From positions 3,536,501-3,600,500 of the forward strand of contig NZ_CP036313.1 of NCBI RefSeq assembly GCF_004319545.1: 64,000 bases of DNA, in the 5' to 3' direction. Shown here one piece after another: positions 9,958-17,836 of the stretch. Numbering within the stretch: the first letter of the stretch is position 1; every line of letters begins with the position of its first letter. The notes under the pieces are model-generated. The model made no database searches. It worked only from the letters and a program-made list of their open reading frames with translations, and had not been told where the DNA came from. The translations under genes were made by a program, and so were the position numbers. The DNA comes from Desulfobacter hydrogenophilus (GTDB lineage Bacteria; Desulfobacterota; Desulfobacteria; Desulfobacterales; Desulfobacteraceae).

Positions 9958-11849
9958 TATTCCGGCTCCTCTATTTTGCCTGATTCCAGTTCCTTTTTTT
10001 TGCTTAGAATGAACGCGGCAATCTCTTCCGGCGTATCCGTACCCGTCAGGCGGGTATGCAGGTCGTCGGCAAGTATCGCTGCCTCATTTGTTTCCAGTTT
10101 TTGGGCCAGGTCATCCAGTTCGGGTGCGCGCAGGGTTTTAGCCAGTTTTTTTCGCTGCTCGGTTTTCTCTTCATCGGTCCCCACAAAAAGCCGTTCATCC
10201 ATCCTGTCCAGGCCTTTTCCCATCTCTTTGCCTGCAAACCGCGTACTCACCGAGGCGGCATGGCCTTCATCCAGTTTGTCCGTGTCGTTGAATTCGTTGA
10301 GGGCCGAGCGCATCAGCACTTCGGATTTAGTGAATTTGGGAATGGTCAAAAGTCTTACCATTTCCAGGTCCGCAGCCGCGCTTCCCCTGATTTTCAGGTT
10401 GGTGAATTTATTGTACAATCCAAGGTCTTTCTGGTACCGCCTCATGTCGGTTTCATCCTTGTGCTCGTTGGTCATTACATGCACGGCCGTACCGGTGATT
10501 TCATCCTTGTAGCTGACATGCCGCCTGCGTACGTACCAGACAAAGGGTTCTGAGGTCAGCAGGCGCTGCCATGCGCCCTGGCGTAACGTCTCTTCATCTT
10601 TCACAGTTGGTGTCTCAAAATCCGGGAGCTTGGTTTGGAAAAGATTCAGATACTCCCTGGGGGTGAACTTGGACCGCGCAGTTTTAACGGGGAAACGGAT
10701 CGTGGCGGGAAGTTTTTTAATGGCCTTGGTTTCACTGTGGAAAACATGCCTGGGCACCGGCAGAAAAACCATAACAGACGTATTTTCCATAACAGTATCA
10801 TCATCCAGGAGAATAGGCGGCAGCAGCAGGCTTTCTTCGATCAACAGACCCATTTCATCCTCCGGGATGATGGACATCTCCACATCCATGACATCGGGAA
10901 AATAGTATTGGGTCAATGTGGAAAGATCCACACAAGCCGCGGGCAGGCGTCCGGTCGACGGCAGGGACTGAAAATATTCCGTGGCGGAAAACCGCAGGTC
11001 GGCATTGGTTCCTTTGCGCTGGTCCACGATGTCCTGGATCATGGCGTCGTATTGCTTGAAATGGGAACTGCGGATCGATCTGGGGGTAAATCCGAATCCC
11101 AGAACGTCGCTGTGCACCGCCCCCATGTCCCGACGGACCATGTGGTTGTCCAGCCAGAGAAGCTTTCCCCGTCTCATTTCGATCATGGCCAGGGGAAGGG
11201 TGGTGCTGGGAATGCGATATTCGGTGGTCTGGGTGAATATCTGATGGGCCACTTCGGCCCGCCGGGCTTCGCTGGACCGGGCGGCCCCGGCAGGGTATGA
11301 AAAGGGAACCAGGGTTATGGCCGTGGCTTCAATAATGCTGCCGTCCCGCATCTGCCGCTGACCGTCCACATCCACCGGATAGGAGGCAGTGGGGTTGGCC
11401 GTAAACTCAAGGGGCCGCAGGGCGATGATGTAAATTCCGCTGCGGGAGCGGTCAGGCGGGGCCGGTTTCCGGCTCAGTCCCATTTTTACGTTCAACTCTT
11501 CTGCCAGGGCAATGTTGTGAAGGCTGATATCAACATCATTGGGCAGGAATACCCGTTCCCCGTCAAAGGTCATGCCGTGCCCCTGGGCGATGGTGATCCG
11601 GGTGGAATCGTTTTGTTTGACCATCAGCCCTTCGACCACCCCGGTTCCTGTGGCCACGGCCAGGTCGGCCTGCCGGGTCAGAAAATAACCGGATTCACGG
11701 TTCAGGTCTGCAGCCTTGAGAAATCGTCCGTCAAACCATCGGGGCCGGCTTCGCCTGCGGTCCACGAAGACAGACCCGCCATATTCGTATTTATCCAGGA
11801 TGCTGATATGCTGTTTCATCCGGTCGATATTGTAATCTTTTAAGGCCAT
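9957..11849 (-). CDS. eCIS-associated protein with shared N-terminal domain, 630 aa
   Basis: A 630-aa protein without a named family that I can assign. Residues about 35-110 contain the domain shared with both neighbours (WFDGRFLKAADL, then GTGVVEGLMV, then ITIAQGHGMTFDGERV). The region after that is beta-strand-like with a hydrophobic stretch around EESLLLPPILL. The C-terminal 150 residues are strongly helical and charged (DEEKTEQRKKLAKTL), compatible with a coiled coil. The start is 3 bp upstream of the preceding gene's context, and the stop shares one base with the next ATG. Position between gpI-like and tape-measure genes suggests a structural role in the baseplate; this is inference. Confidence 0.75.
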   Translation of the reverse strand: MALKDYNIDRMKQHISILDKYEYGGSVFVDRRRSRPRWFDGRFLKAADLNRESGYFLTRQADLAVATGTGVVEGLMVKQNDSTRITIAQGHGMTFDGERVFLPNDVDISLHNIALAEELNVKMGLSRKPAPPDRSRSGIYIIALRPLEFTANPTASYPVDVDGQRQMRDGSIIEATAITLVPFSYPAGAARSSEARRAEVAHQIFTQTTEYRIPSTTLPLAMIEMRRGKLLWLDNHMVRRDMGAVHSDVLGFGFTPRSIRSSHFKQYDAMIQDIVDQRKGTNADLRFSATEYFQSLPSTGRLPAACVDLSTLTQYYFPDVMDVEMSIIPEDEMGLLIEESLLLPPILLDDDTVMENTSVMVFLPVPRHVFHSETKAIKKLPATIRFPVKTARSKFTPREYLNLFQTKLPDFETPTVKDEETLRQGAWQRLLTSEPFVWYVRRRHVSYKDEITGTAVHVMTNEHKDETDMRRYQKDLGLYNKFTNLKIRGSAAADLEMVRLLTIPKFTKSEVLMRSALNEFNDTDKLDEGHAASVSTRFAGKEMGKGLDRMDERLFVGTDEEKTEQRKKLAKTLRAPELDDLAQKLETNEAAILADDLHTRLTGTDTPEEIAAFILSKKKELESGKIEEPE

Positions 11850-11851
11850 GG

Positions 11852-12709
11852 CTAAACTCCCCCTGTCGCTTTGATTAACCAGAACAATTCATCCGCACTG
11901 AGGCTCAGGACACGGATATCGTTTTGAATTCCTATGGATCCGGTTGTATTGTATGCCATGGGGCTGTCCGTGGCAGGCAGCCGGATCCGGGCCAGCATCA
12001 CTTCTGTGCCGTTCTGCTCGGGGCTGTATTCATCGCCTACATTGATATTCCCGGCTGCCGAATTCCAGAATTCCGATTCCCGCCAACCTGCTTCCAGTTT
12101 GACCGTGCGTAATTCTTCCATGGCCGCCTCAAAATCCATGGGCCCCTCGCTCATCATTTCATAGGGCGCATATTGGCGGGGCTTTTCCGCTTCGGGCTGG
12201 GTGCGGATGACCAGGTCGAACCCCACCCCGTCCCTCAACCGTTCCGCAGTAAAGGCATCGGTGGCATCCACATTTCCCACGCCGAAACAGGGGGTTTTGC
12301 CCCGTTGGCAGGTGTCGAACTTGATAAACAGATCCGCCACCACGGCCTGGGAGACGCCGTCCGCCACACTACCGGCGTAGCTTTCCTCTAAAGCATCCTC
12401 GTTTTGGGACACAAACCAGTTTTGAACCCGGATGCAGTAAGGCACATGAAGTTCGATCAGCCGTCCCAGACGGTCCACGGCCAGGCCGGGCATAACACGT
12501 AGAACATGCGGTTCCGATTCGAGGGTGACTACATCCAGGCCGGCCACCGTGCCGAAGCCGTGGAGATAGGAAAGGGCCCGGCCCAGACGGCCCCTGAAAT
12601 AGGTCTGTTCCGCTTTAAAATCGTTTTCGTCCAACAGCACGCCGTTGGTATAGTTCACCCGGTCGGGATAAAGCAGGTATTCCAAAGGATCTTCATATTT
12701 AGAAGCCAT
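11852..12709 (-). CDS. eCIS-associated protein with shared N-terminal domain, 285 aa
   Basis: A 285-aa protein and the shortest of three consecutive genes with the same apparent N-terminal domain. Residues about 15-90 read as a 'Y-x-x-G-x-L-x-x-x-D-F' helix-strand unit, then GFGTVAGLDV, then LRVMPGLAVDRLGRLIEL, which is the cleanest copy of the pattern. The remaining residues look like mixed alpha/beta with no recognised motif. It follows the gpI-like gene by 23 bp. This domain occurs beside phage-like baseplate genes, but I cannot name it. A structural role such as baseplate or spike-cage protein is inferred from context. Confidence 0.75.
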   Translation of the reverse strand: MASKYEDPLEYLLYPDRVNYTNGVLLDENDFKAEQTYFRGRLGRALSYLHGFGTVAGLDVVTLESEPHVLRVMPGLAVDRLGRLIELHVPYCIRVQNWFVSQNEDALEESYAGSVADGVSQAVVADLFIKFDTCQRGKTPCFGVGNVDATDAFTAERLRDGVGFDLVIRTQPEAEKPRQYAPYEMMSEGPMDFEAAMEELRTVKLEAGWRESEFWNSAAGNINVGDEYSPEQNGTEVMLARIRLPATDSPMAYNTTGSIGIQNDIRVLSLSADELFWLIKATGGV

Positions 12710-12732
12710 GTTGTTTCTCCTGTTAACTGTTT

Positions 12733-15177
12733 TTACGGTTCCAACCGCTCATCCAAAACCGGCAATTTTTGTATAAAATCATAGCGACCCAGGTAACTGT
12801 GGCCCACACGGGCGGTGCGGCGTTGGGGCGCCTCACTGGTGTAAGTATCCACACCCAATAAGGAATACATACCGATGATCAGGGGTTTGGTGGCCGGTAT
12901 CACACGGAATTCAATGTGGGCCGGAATTTCTGCGGCCACGATACGGCGGATCAAACCCAAGGTTTCTTTGGCGGCCTGTTTGTGCACCAGTACCGTTAAC
13001 CGGTTGCCCAGGCGGGCGTAAAAGTTGTCCACCACGTCCTGATCCCCATTGTTCCAGGGAATATCCACGCCGTACAAGGCCAGAAATTCCTTTTTTTCTT
13101 CTTGCCCCAGGATCAGGGTATCCCCCAAATAAGAGTTGGCATTGGGAATGTCCGCCATGAGCAGCGGGTCATTTTCAATGGAAAAATCCCGGCCCAGAAT
13201 GGTGGCAAAGGTCCGCCTGAGTCGGAAATCCTCCAGCAGCACAAATTCTTCTTCAAGGCCTGTAACCAGTTCCAGGGTCCGGGCCAGGCCCTTGATGGTG
13301 CCGCGTTTGCGGTAAAGGGCCGTGGCCTCACGGATAAGCAAGCGTTTTCTTTCTTCGGGCAGATCATGCTTGTCGGACAAGGCGACCCACTGTCCCAGCC
13401 AGTCCAGGGCCTGGGCAGGGGCACAAACAGGATTCGTCAGCATATGGGATGCAGCCACCCGGTTTTCAATGTCGGTGAGCTCCCCTTCAAACAGGCAGAG
13501 AAACCGTTGTAAAAAATCAGACCCACTTGCCGCCCCTGTTTCTTGGGCCCTTTGCCGGACATCGGTTTCCCTGTACAATTCAGGCAGATATCGGTCCAGG
13601 TAGGAAAACCGGGGATAATAGATGCGAAGGGCCGCAATTTCCGGTGTGGCCTGGCCCCCGCCGGTCAGGGTCATGTCGACTTTAAGATACCGCCCTTTTA
13701 AAGACCGGATCTCATACCCGTACCGCTGGATGAGCACGCCAAATACACCGGCCGTACCGTTTTTTGGGGTATCGGTTAGAAGCCCTGGGAAAAAAGGGAC
13801 TTCGGACGTATCGCTGATCCATGTCCCCCGGGGGCCGTCCCGTGGGCCGGGGGCGGCGCCGAAATAGTGATCAAACCCTTTAGGATCGTTTTCTAAATCC
13901 CCACGGTCTTCACTGGCAGAAACATGGACAATTACGCCCGTGCCTTTGGGAAGGTGTGCTTCCAGCAACAGCCGGTGCCACACCGTATGGGGTTCACCGC
14001 TGTCGATGATATGGGCTGCCGACACCGTTACTTGTGCCGGATAGGATGGAAAAGATAAAGGATAAAGGGGACGGATCAGAAAATGCCCCTGTTTGTCCGT
14101 GGACGGATAGTACACCGGCCGGGACAGCCCATTGCAGAGCCGGGCATTTTTTCGGCTGTTGTTTTTTCCCCAGTTCAGGGGATACCGATTCCCACTGACC
14201 CGGACCGGTTCATCGGGCGTTTGGGTCAAAAAAGGCACGGTAAACCCAAAGGCTTCTTTTTGGTCTTCGCACAAAACCGTCCATTCATTTTCCCGGATAC
14301 TGCCGATGCTGAACGGCGCCGAAATCCCGTATAGATAAACGGGCGCACTGATCATTTCCCCGGCAATCAGGACTACTGCCGCAGGGGTATTCACTTCGGC
14401 TTCGGTTGGAAAAAGCAGTACCGCAGTTTGGCCTTCAGGGCTGGAGGCCATATCCACGGCCTCAAATCCCCCGGGTAGAACCAAGTCGGGTCGGTCAATC
14501 AGTTCCTGGGGCATGGGACCGTCGGCACAGGGCCGGGGCGTTTCAGGCGGATACATGGCCAAGGGCTGCTCCCGCATGGGTTTACCCACGATCTGCCAGA
14601 ATGTATTGTGTTCACGATCCAACAAAAGGGCGCCGCCGGACGCCAGGGCCACAATCCGATCCGGCCGGCCGTCAGCCTGGGGAAACCGGGCCCGGGCCAC
14701 ATTGGTATCTTCAGCCGCTTCTTCATCTCCAAGAAATGCATTTTTTCCATCGTCCTTGGCCCCCTTAAGATTGATCATATAAACCGTGGCCACATTCGTT
14801 TCATCCCGGCTGATCACATAAAGCACCCCTTCGGGATTCATGGACATATCCACGACGCGTTCGGTTTCGGCAAAGTCAATTATCTCTATTGGATCAGGAA
14901 ACACACCACCGCCCAGGATCACGTTGGGCATTTCATCCACATACGCCCAGGTGCCGTATGCATCCACCGTGGACGGGGGCTGATCGGAAAGCAATTTAGC
15001 CCGAATCCGGGCCTGAATTGGATTTTGGGGCATGAGTTCAAGCAGCCGGGTGCGTTTCATACGAAGCACCGGGTGGGCCTTTTTCCGGCACCACTCCACG
15101 GACCCTGTCGGATCTTTAAGAGCAAACTGCCCGGGTTCGGACAGCATCCAGAATTTTTGCCTATTTACATCAATCAT
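12733..15177 (-). CDS. Phage tail-like protein (gpI/TIGR02242-like) with N-terminal propeller-like region
   Basis: An 814-aa baseplate protein. The C-terminal about 270 residues match the tail-like family that includes P2 gpI relatives: the YLPELYRE motif near residue 540, then DFLQRFLCLFEGELTDIE, and RKRLLIREATALYRKRGTIKG. The N-terminal about 500 residues contain repeated strand motifs (VDMSMNPEGVLYVISRD, RIVALASGGALLLDRE, AVDMASSPEGQTAVLLF) that suggest a beta-propeller. In contractile tails this protein helps build the wedge and link to fibres. Its ATG overlaps the gpJ stop by 4 bp (ATGA), so the two are probably translationally coupled. Confidence 0.85.
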   Translation of the reverse strand: MIDVNRQKFWMLSEPGQFALKDPTGSVEWCRKKAHPVLRMKRTRLLELMPQNPIQARIRAKLLSDQPPSTVDAYGTWAYVDEMPNVILGGGVFPDPIEIIDFAETERVVDMSMNPEGVLYVISRDETNVATVYMINLKGAKDDGKNAFLGDEEAAEDTNVARARFPQADGRPDRIVALASGGALLLDREHNTFWQIVGKPMREQPLAMYPPETPRPCADGPMPQELIDRPDLVLPGGFEAVDMASSPEGQTAVLLFPTEAEVNTPAAVVLIAGEMISAPVYLYGISAPFSIGSIRENEWTVLCEDQKEAFGFTVPFLTQTPDEPVRVSGNRYPLNWGKNNSRKNARLCNGLSRPVYYPSTDKQGHFLIRPLYPLSFPSYPAQVTVSAAHIIDSGEPHTVWHRLLLEAHLPKGTGVIVHVSASEDRGDLENDPKGFDHYFGAAPGPRDGPRGTWISDTSEVPFFPGLLTDTPKNGTAGVFGVLIQRYGYEIRSLKGRYLKVDMTLTGGGQATPEIAALRIYYPRFSYLDRYLPELYRETDVRQRAQETGAASGSDFLQRFLCLFEGELTDIENRVAASHMLTNPVCAPAQALDWLGQWVALSDKHDLPEERKRLLIREATALYRKRGTIKGLARTLELVTGLEEEFVLLEDFRLRRTFATILGRDFSIENDPLLMADIPNANSYLGDTLILGQEEKKEFLALYGVDIPWNNGDQDVVDNFYARLGNRLTVLVHKQAAKETLGLIRRIVAAEIPAHIEFRVIPATKPLIIGMYSLLGVDTYTSEAPQRRTARVGHSYLGRYDFIQKLPVLDERLEP

Positions 15178-17414
15178 TTACAAATCTCCGGCACCACCGG
15201 GATGGCGATTCTTTTTCCCGTGTCTGTTTGGTCCCATTCTCCAGGGCTGAAACCTTGCCTTCCTAATGCCTCATCCAGGTCGGTGACGGGGTCTTCGTCT
15301 TCAATGACCACCACGTCCAAAAGTTCGGGCAGCTGCCACGTCAAAAGGGACATCCGCTGTTCTGCACCGCCTTCCATCAACTCCCATTGTTTTCCACTGT
15401 TTTGCTTGAACAGGTTCACCCCCTCCACAGTGAGCACCCCGGATACCCGGGCCACCATCACGGCCAGTTCCTGGTTGTCAACCATGCGCCCCAGGGGCCA
15501 GCCGGTTTTAAGATGGCCGCCGGGAGACAAAGGCCAGAGAAATTCATACAAGGCGGTTTTTACGTTCTGAAATGTCTGCTGTCGGGGCACGCCCTCCCCA
15601 AGGGTCACGGATACGCCTAAACCCAAGGGGACATACTCGGCCCCAATCACGTACAGTTCCACCCCGATGGGCCGCCGCTCATCCACATGGTGGTGGACCC
15701 GGGCCAGGATATTTCGGTCCGGCCTGGGGTTGGGAGGACGGTGGTTCTCCCCTTTGGGAAGGACCATGACGCTCATTACCCCGACGATATCAAATAATTT
15801 TTGCTGGGGTTTAAATTGGGCAAGCACCTCCACCCGGCCCAGCTCGATACCGGGAGTCTGCGATGCGATAAGTTTGTAATCCTCCTGGGTCACGGCCCGG
15901 TCACAATGTTTCAACACGGACGGAATTCGTTTTTCCGCCTCATCCAGTGTTTCGGCATCCAGCCCCCCCTGGGTGGGAACCGCCTGGACCACGGACAGGT
16001 CAGGGTGGCTGACAGCCGTCAGATTGCCAGCGTCCATATTTCCTTTTATTCCCCCGCCGTACCGCATAAGTTCCAGTCTGATCCGGGAACCGGCCTCGGG
16101 AACAGCCCCCCGAAGGCCGTCTCCAAAGGTTATCGTCCCGGCTTCGCTGTCCAGTTCAAACACGTTGTCGGTCCGGCTGGCCATGTGAAGGGGCAGGGCG
16201 TGCCAATTTTTGTATCCCACCCCTTTTTCCTCAACCTGGAGCTTGAAACTCGATGCCTGCACCGATGTACCGGGCAAGGGCAGGGTCAAATCCGGTGTGC
16301 CGTCTGCCGTGGATAAAATTACGTTCCGGATGGTTTTGAACTGATCGATTTTCACGGCATTGATCCCCACCCAGTCCAGGGCCAGGCTTTCGCTTTTTTG
16401 GCGGGGGGTGAGCCGGATCCAGGTGACCAGCCGTTTGGCAATGGTCTCATCGTCGATCCGGGGGGGATGGTTGCCCGTACCGGCATAGATGTTTTCATCC
16501 ACGTTATTTTCAGGCAGGCAAATCTGGGCGGAAGACGGCAGTTTTAACTGAACAATTCCCTGCTTAACAAACCCGTCGGTCGTATCATCGTATATTTCCA
16601 GGGGAAGATAGGGAATGGTGTAGGCCATATCATCGTCGTCATCCCGGCCGGCGGGCATGTCCCACTGCCAGAAATCGGCCATGGTCACGGCCTGTTGAAC
16701 ATATTGATCAAATTCGGGAATTTTCAGCCGGGGTTCAATGCCGATCTGGATCATCCTGAATCCCTGCTCATCCGGGTCCAGGGATTGCCTAACCCGGTCA
16801 ACCCGGTTGGGATCTTCATCTGCAGCCAGCAGCGCAATCCACAAGGTTTGGTCGATGGTGTCCTTGACCACGTTGAGTCCTGAACCATTTTTATCCGGAT
16901 CATGAAACATGGGCGTGGTAATGTATTGCTCACCATTGCCGGTCCCGATATCATAGACTTTTTCCAGTTCTTCTTTGATCGTTCCGATCACCTCTTCTTC
17001 CTGTTCCGATGGTCGCCGTTTGACAAACACCTTGCCGGAGAACGGCATGACCGAAATCTCTTGGGCGGTCTCAAAATCCACGCCGCCTTTGATCCGGGTG
17101 TATTGGGGAACCACCACAGGGGTGAACCGGTCTTTGTTGGTCACTTCAAGGGTCACCAGTCCTGTGGCGGCCAGTGCCGGCCGCATGGGAATGTTCAGCA
17201 GGCGCAAAAACTCAAGGCGCTGCCGTTCGGGCAGCAGGTTCACCCGATAAAGCAGGGTATCACCCAGCCATGCGAAAAGATCGATCAGGGTCATTCCCGG
17301 ATCACCGACCTGGGGGTTGGTCCATTCAGGCGTGTGGGACGGTATCCGTGCCACCAGCTCTTTGACCAGGTCGTCGAAATTTCTGTCATCCAGTCGATAT
17401 TTCGGAATAGGCAT
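15174..17414 (-). CDS. Putative baseplate assembly protein (gpJ-like, TIGR02243-like)
   Basis: A 746-aa protein with the typical N-terminus of eCIS gpJ-like wedges: a RNFDDLVKEL helix, then HTPEWTN, then DPGMTLIDLFAWLGD and LLYRVNLLPERQRLEFL. The middle and end contain the beta-rich gpJ features, including a GDGLRGAVPEAGSRI strand and a late region with ARVHHHVDERRPIGVELYV. It forms the baseplate wedge together with gp25 and the gpI-like protein. It begins 2 bp after the gp25 stop. The family call rests on these motifs and gene order. Confidence 0.9.
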   Translation of the reverse strand: MPIPKYRLDDRNFDDLVKELVARIPSHTPEWTNPQVGDPGMTLIDLFAWLGDTLLYRVNLLPERQRLEFLRLLNIPMRPALAATGLVTLEVTNKDRFTPVVVPQYTRIKGGVDFETAQEISVMPFSGKVFVKRRPSEQEEEVIGTIKEELEKVYDIGTGNGEQYITTPMFHDPDKNGSGLNVVKDTIDQTLWIALLAADEDPNRVDRVRQSLDPDEQGFRMIQIGIEPRLKIPEFDQYVQQAVTMADFWQWDMPAGRDDDDDMAYTIPYLPLEIYDDTTDGFVKQGIVQLKLPSSAQICLPENNVDENIYAGTGNHPPRIDDETIAKRLVTWIRLTPRQKSESLALDWVGINAVKIDQFKTIRNVILSTADGTPDLTLPLPGTSVQASSFKLQVEEKGVGYKNWHALPLHMASRTDNVFELDSEAGTITFGDGLRGAVPEAGSRIRLELMRYGGGIKGNMDAGNLTAVSHPDLSVVQAVPTQGGLDAETLDEAEKRIPSVLKHCDRAVTQEDYKLIASQTPGIELGRVEVLAQFKPQQKLFDIVGVMSVMVLPKGENHRPPNPRPDRNILARVHHHVDERRPIGVELYVIGAEYVPLGLGVSVTLGEGVPRQQTFQNVKTALYEFLWPLSPGGHLKTGWPLGRMVDNQELAVMVARVSGVLTVEGVNLFKQNSGKQWELMEGGAEQRMSLLTWQLPELLDVVVIEDEDPVTDLDEALGRQGFSPGEWDQTDTGKRIAIPVVPEICK

Positions 17415-17416
17415 AA

Positions 17417-17833
17417 TCAGCTTCCCAAATTCAATTTAACCGTTGTTGTTACCTGTTCTCGGGTCCGCCTGATTTTGTATGCAATCTCAATGCGAACCGC
17501 TTCCGGTGTTTCTTCGTCTTCCCATACCTCCACCCGGAGCACCACCATGCGATGCTCCCACCGGCCAAGGTCATTAAATACCGTTTCCTGGATCTGCCGC
17601 CGGGTTTCCAGGGTGTTGGGCAGATGTAAAAAATTTGATAATCCAGCACCGAACCGGGGACGCATCAACTGCTCGCCGGGCCGGGTCAGCAGGATGATGC
17701 GGATGGACTGCTTGATGCTGTCTTCCAGGGTGGGATAGGACAGCGTACCCTTGTCCGGAACTGGAAGCAGGGGCCACCCTAAGGGTGAGCCGGGAATGGT
17801 TTTGTTTTTTTTTATAGGTATTGTCTGTGTCAT
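17417..17833 (-). CDS. GPW/gp25 family baseplate protein
   Basis: A 138-aa lysozyme-like baseplate wedge protein of the gp25 family. Diagnostic parts are a G-x-G-W-P-like opening (SPLGWPLL), ESIKQSIRIIL-type helix, LLTRPGEQLMRPRFGAGL with the family EPR-like loop, and a terminal strand with TTTVKLNL. In contractile tails gp25 connects the baseplate to the sheath. The length is normal for the family. It lies between the 975-aa unknown protein (3 bp) and gpJ (2 bp), so the order is gp25-gpJ-gpI as in other eCIS and phage tails. Confidence 0.92.
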   Translation of the reverse strand: MTQTIPIKKNKTIPGSPLGWPLLPVPDKGTLSYPTLEDSIKQSIRIILLTRPGEQLMRPRFGAGLSNFLHLPNTLETRRQIQETVFNDLGRWEHRMVVLRVEVWEDEETPEAVRIEIAYKIRRTREQVTTTVKLNLGS

Positions 17834-17836
17834 GAT

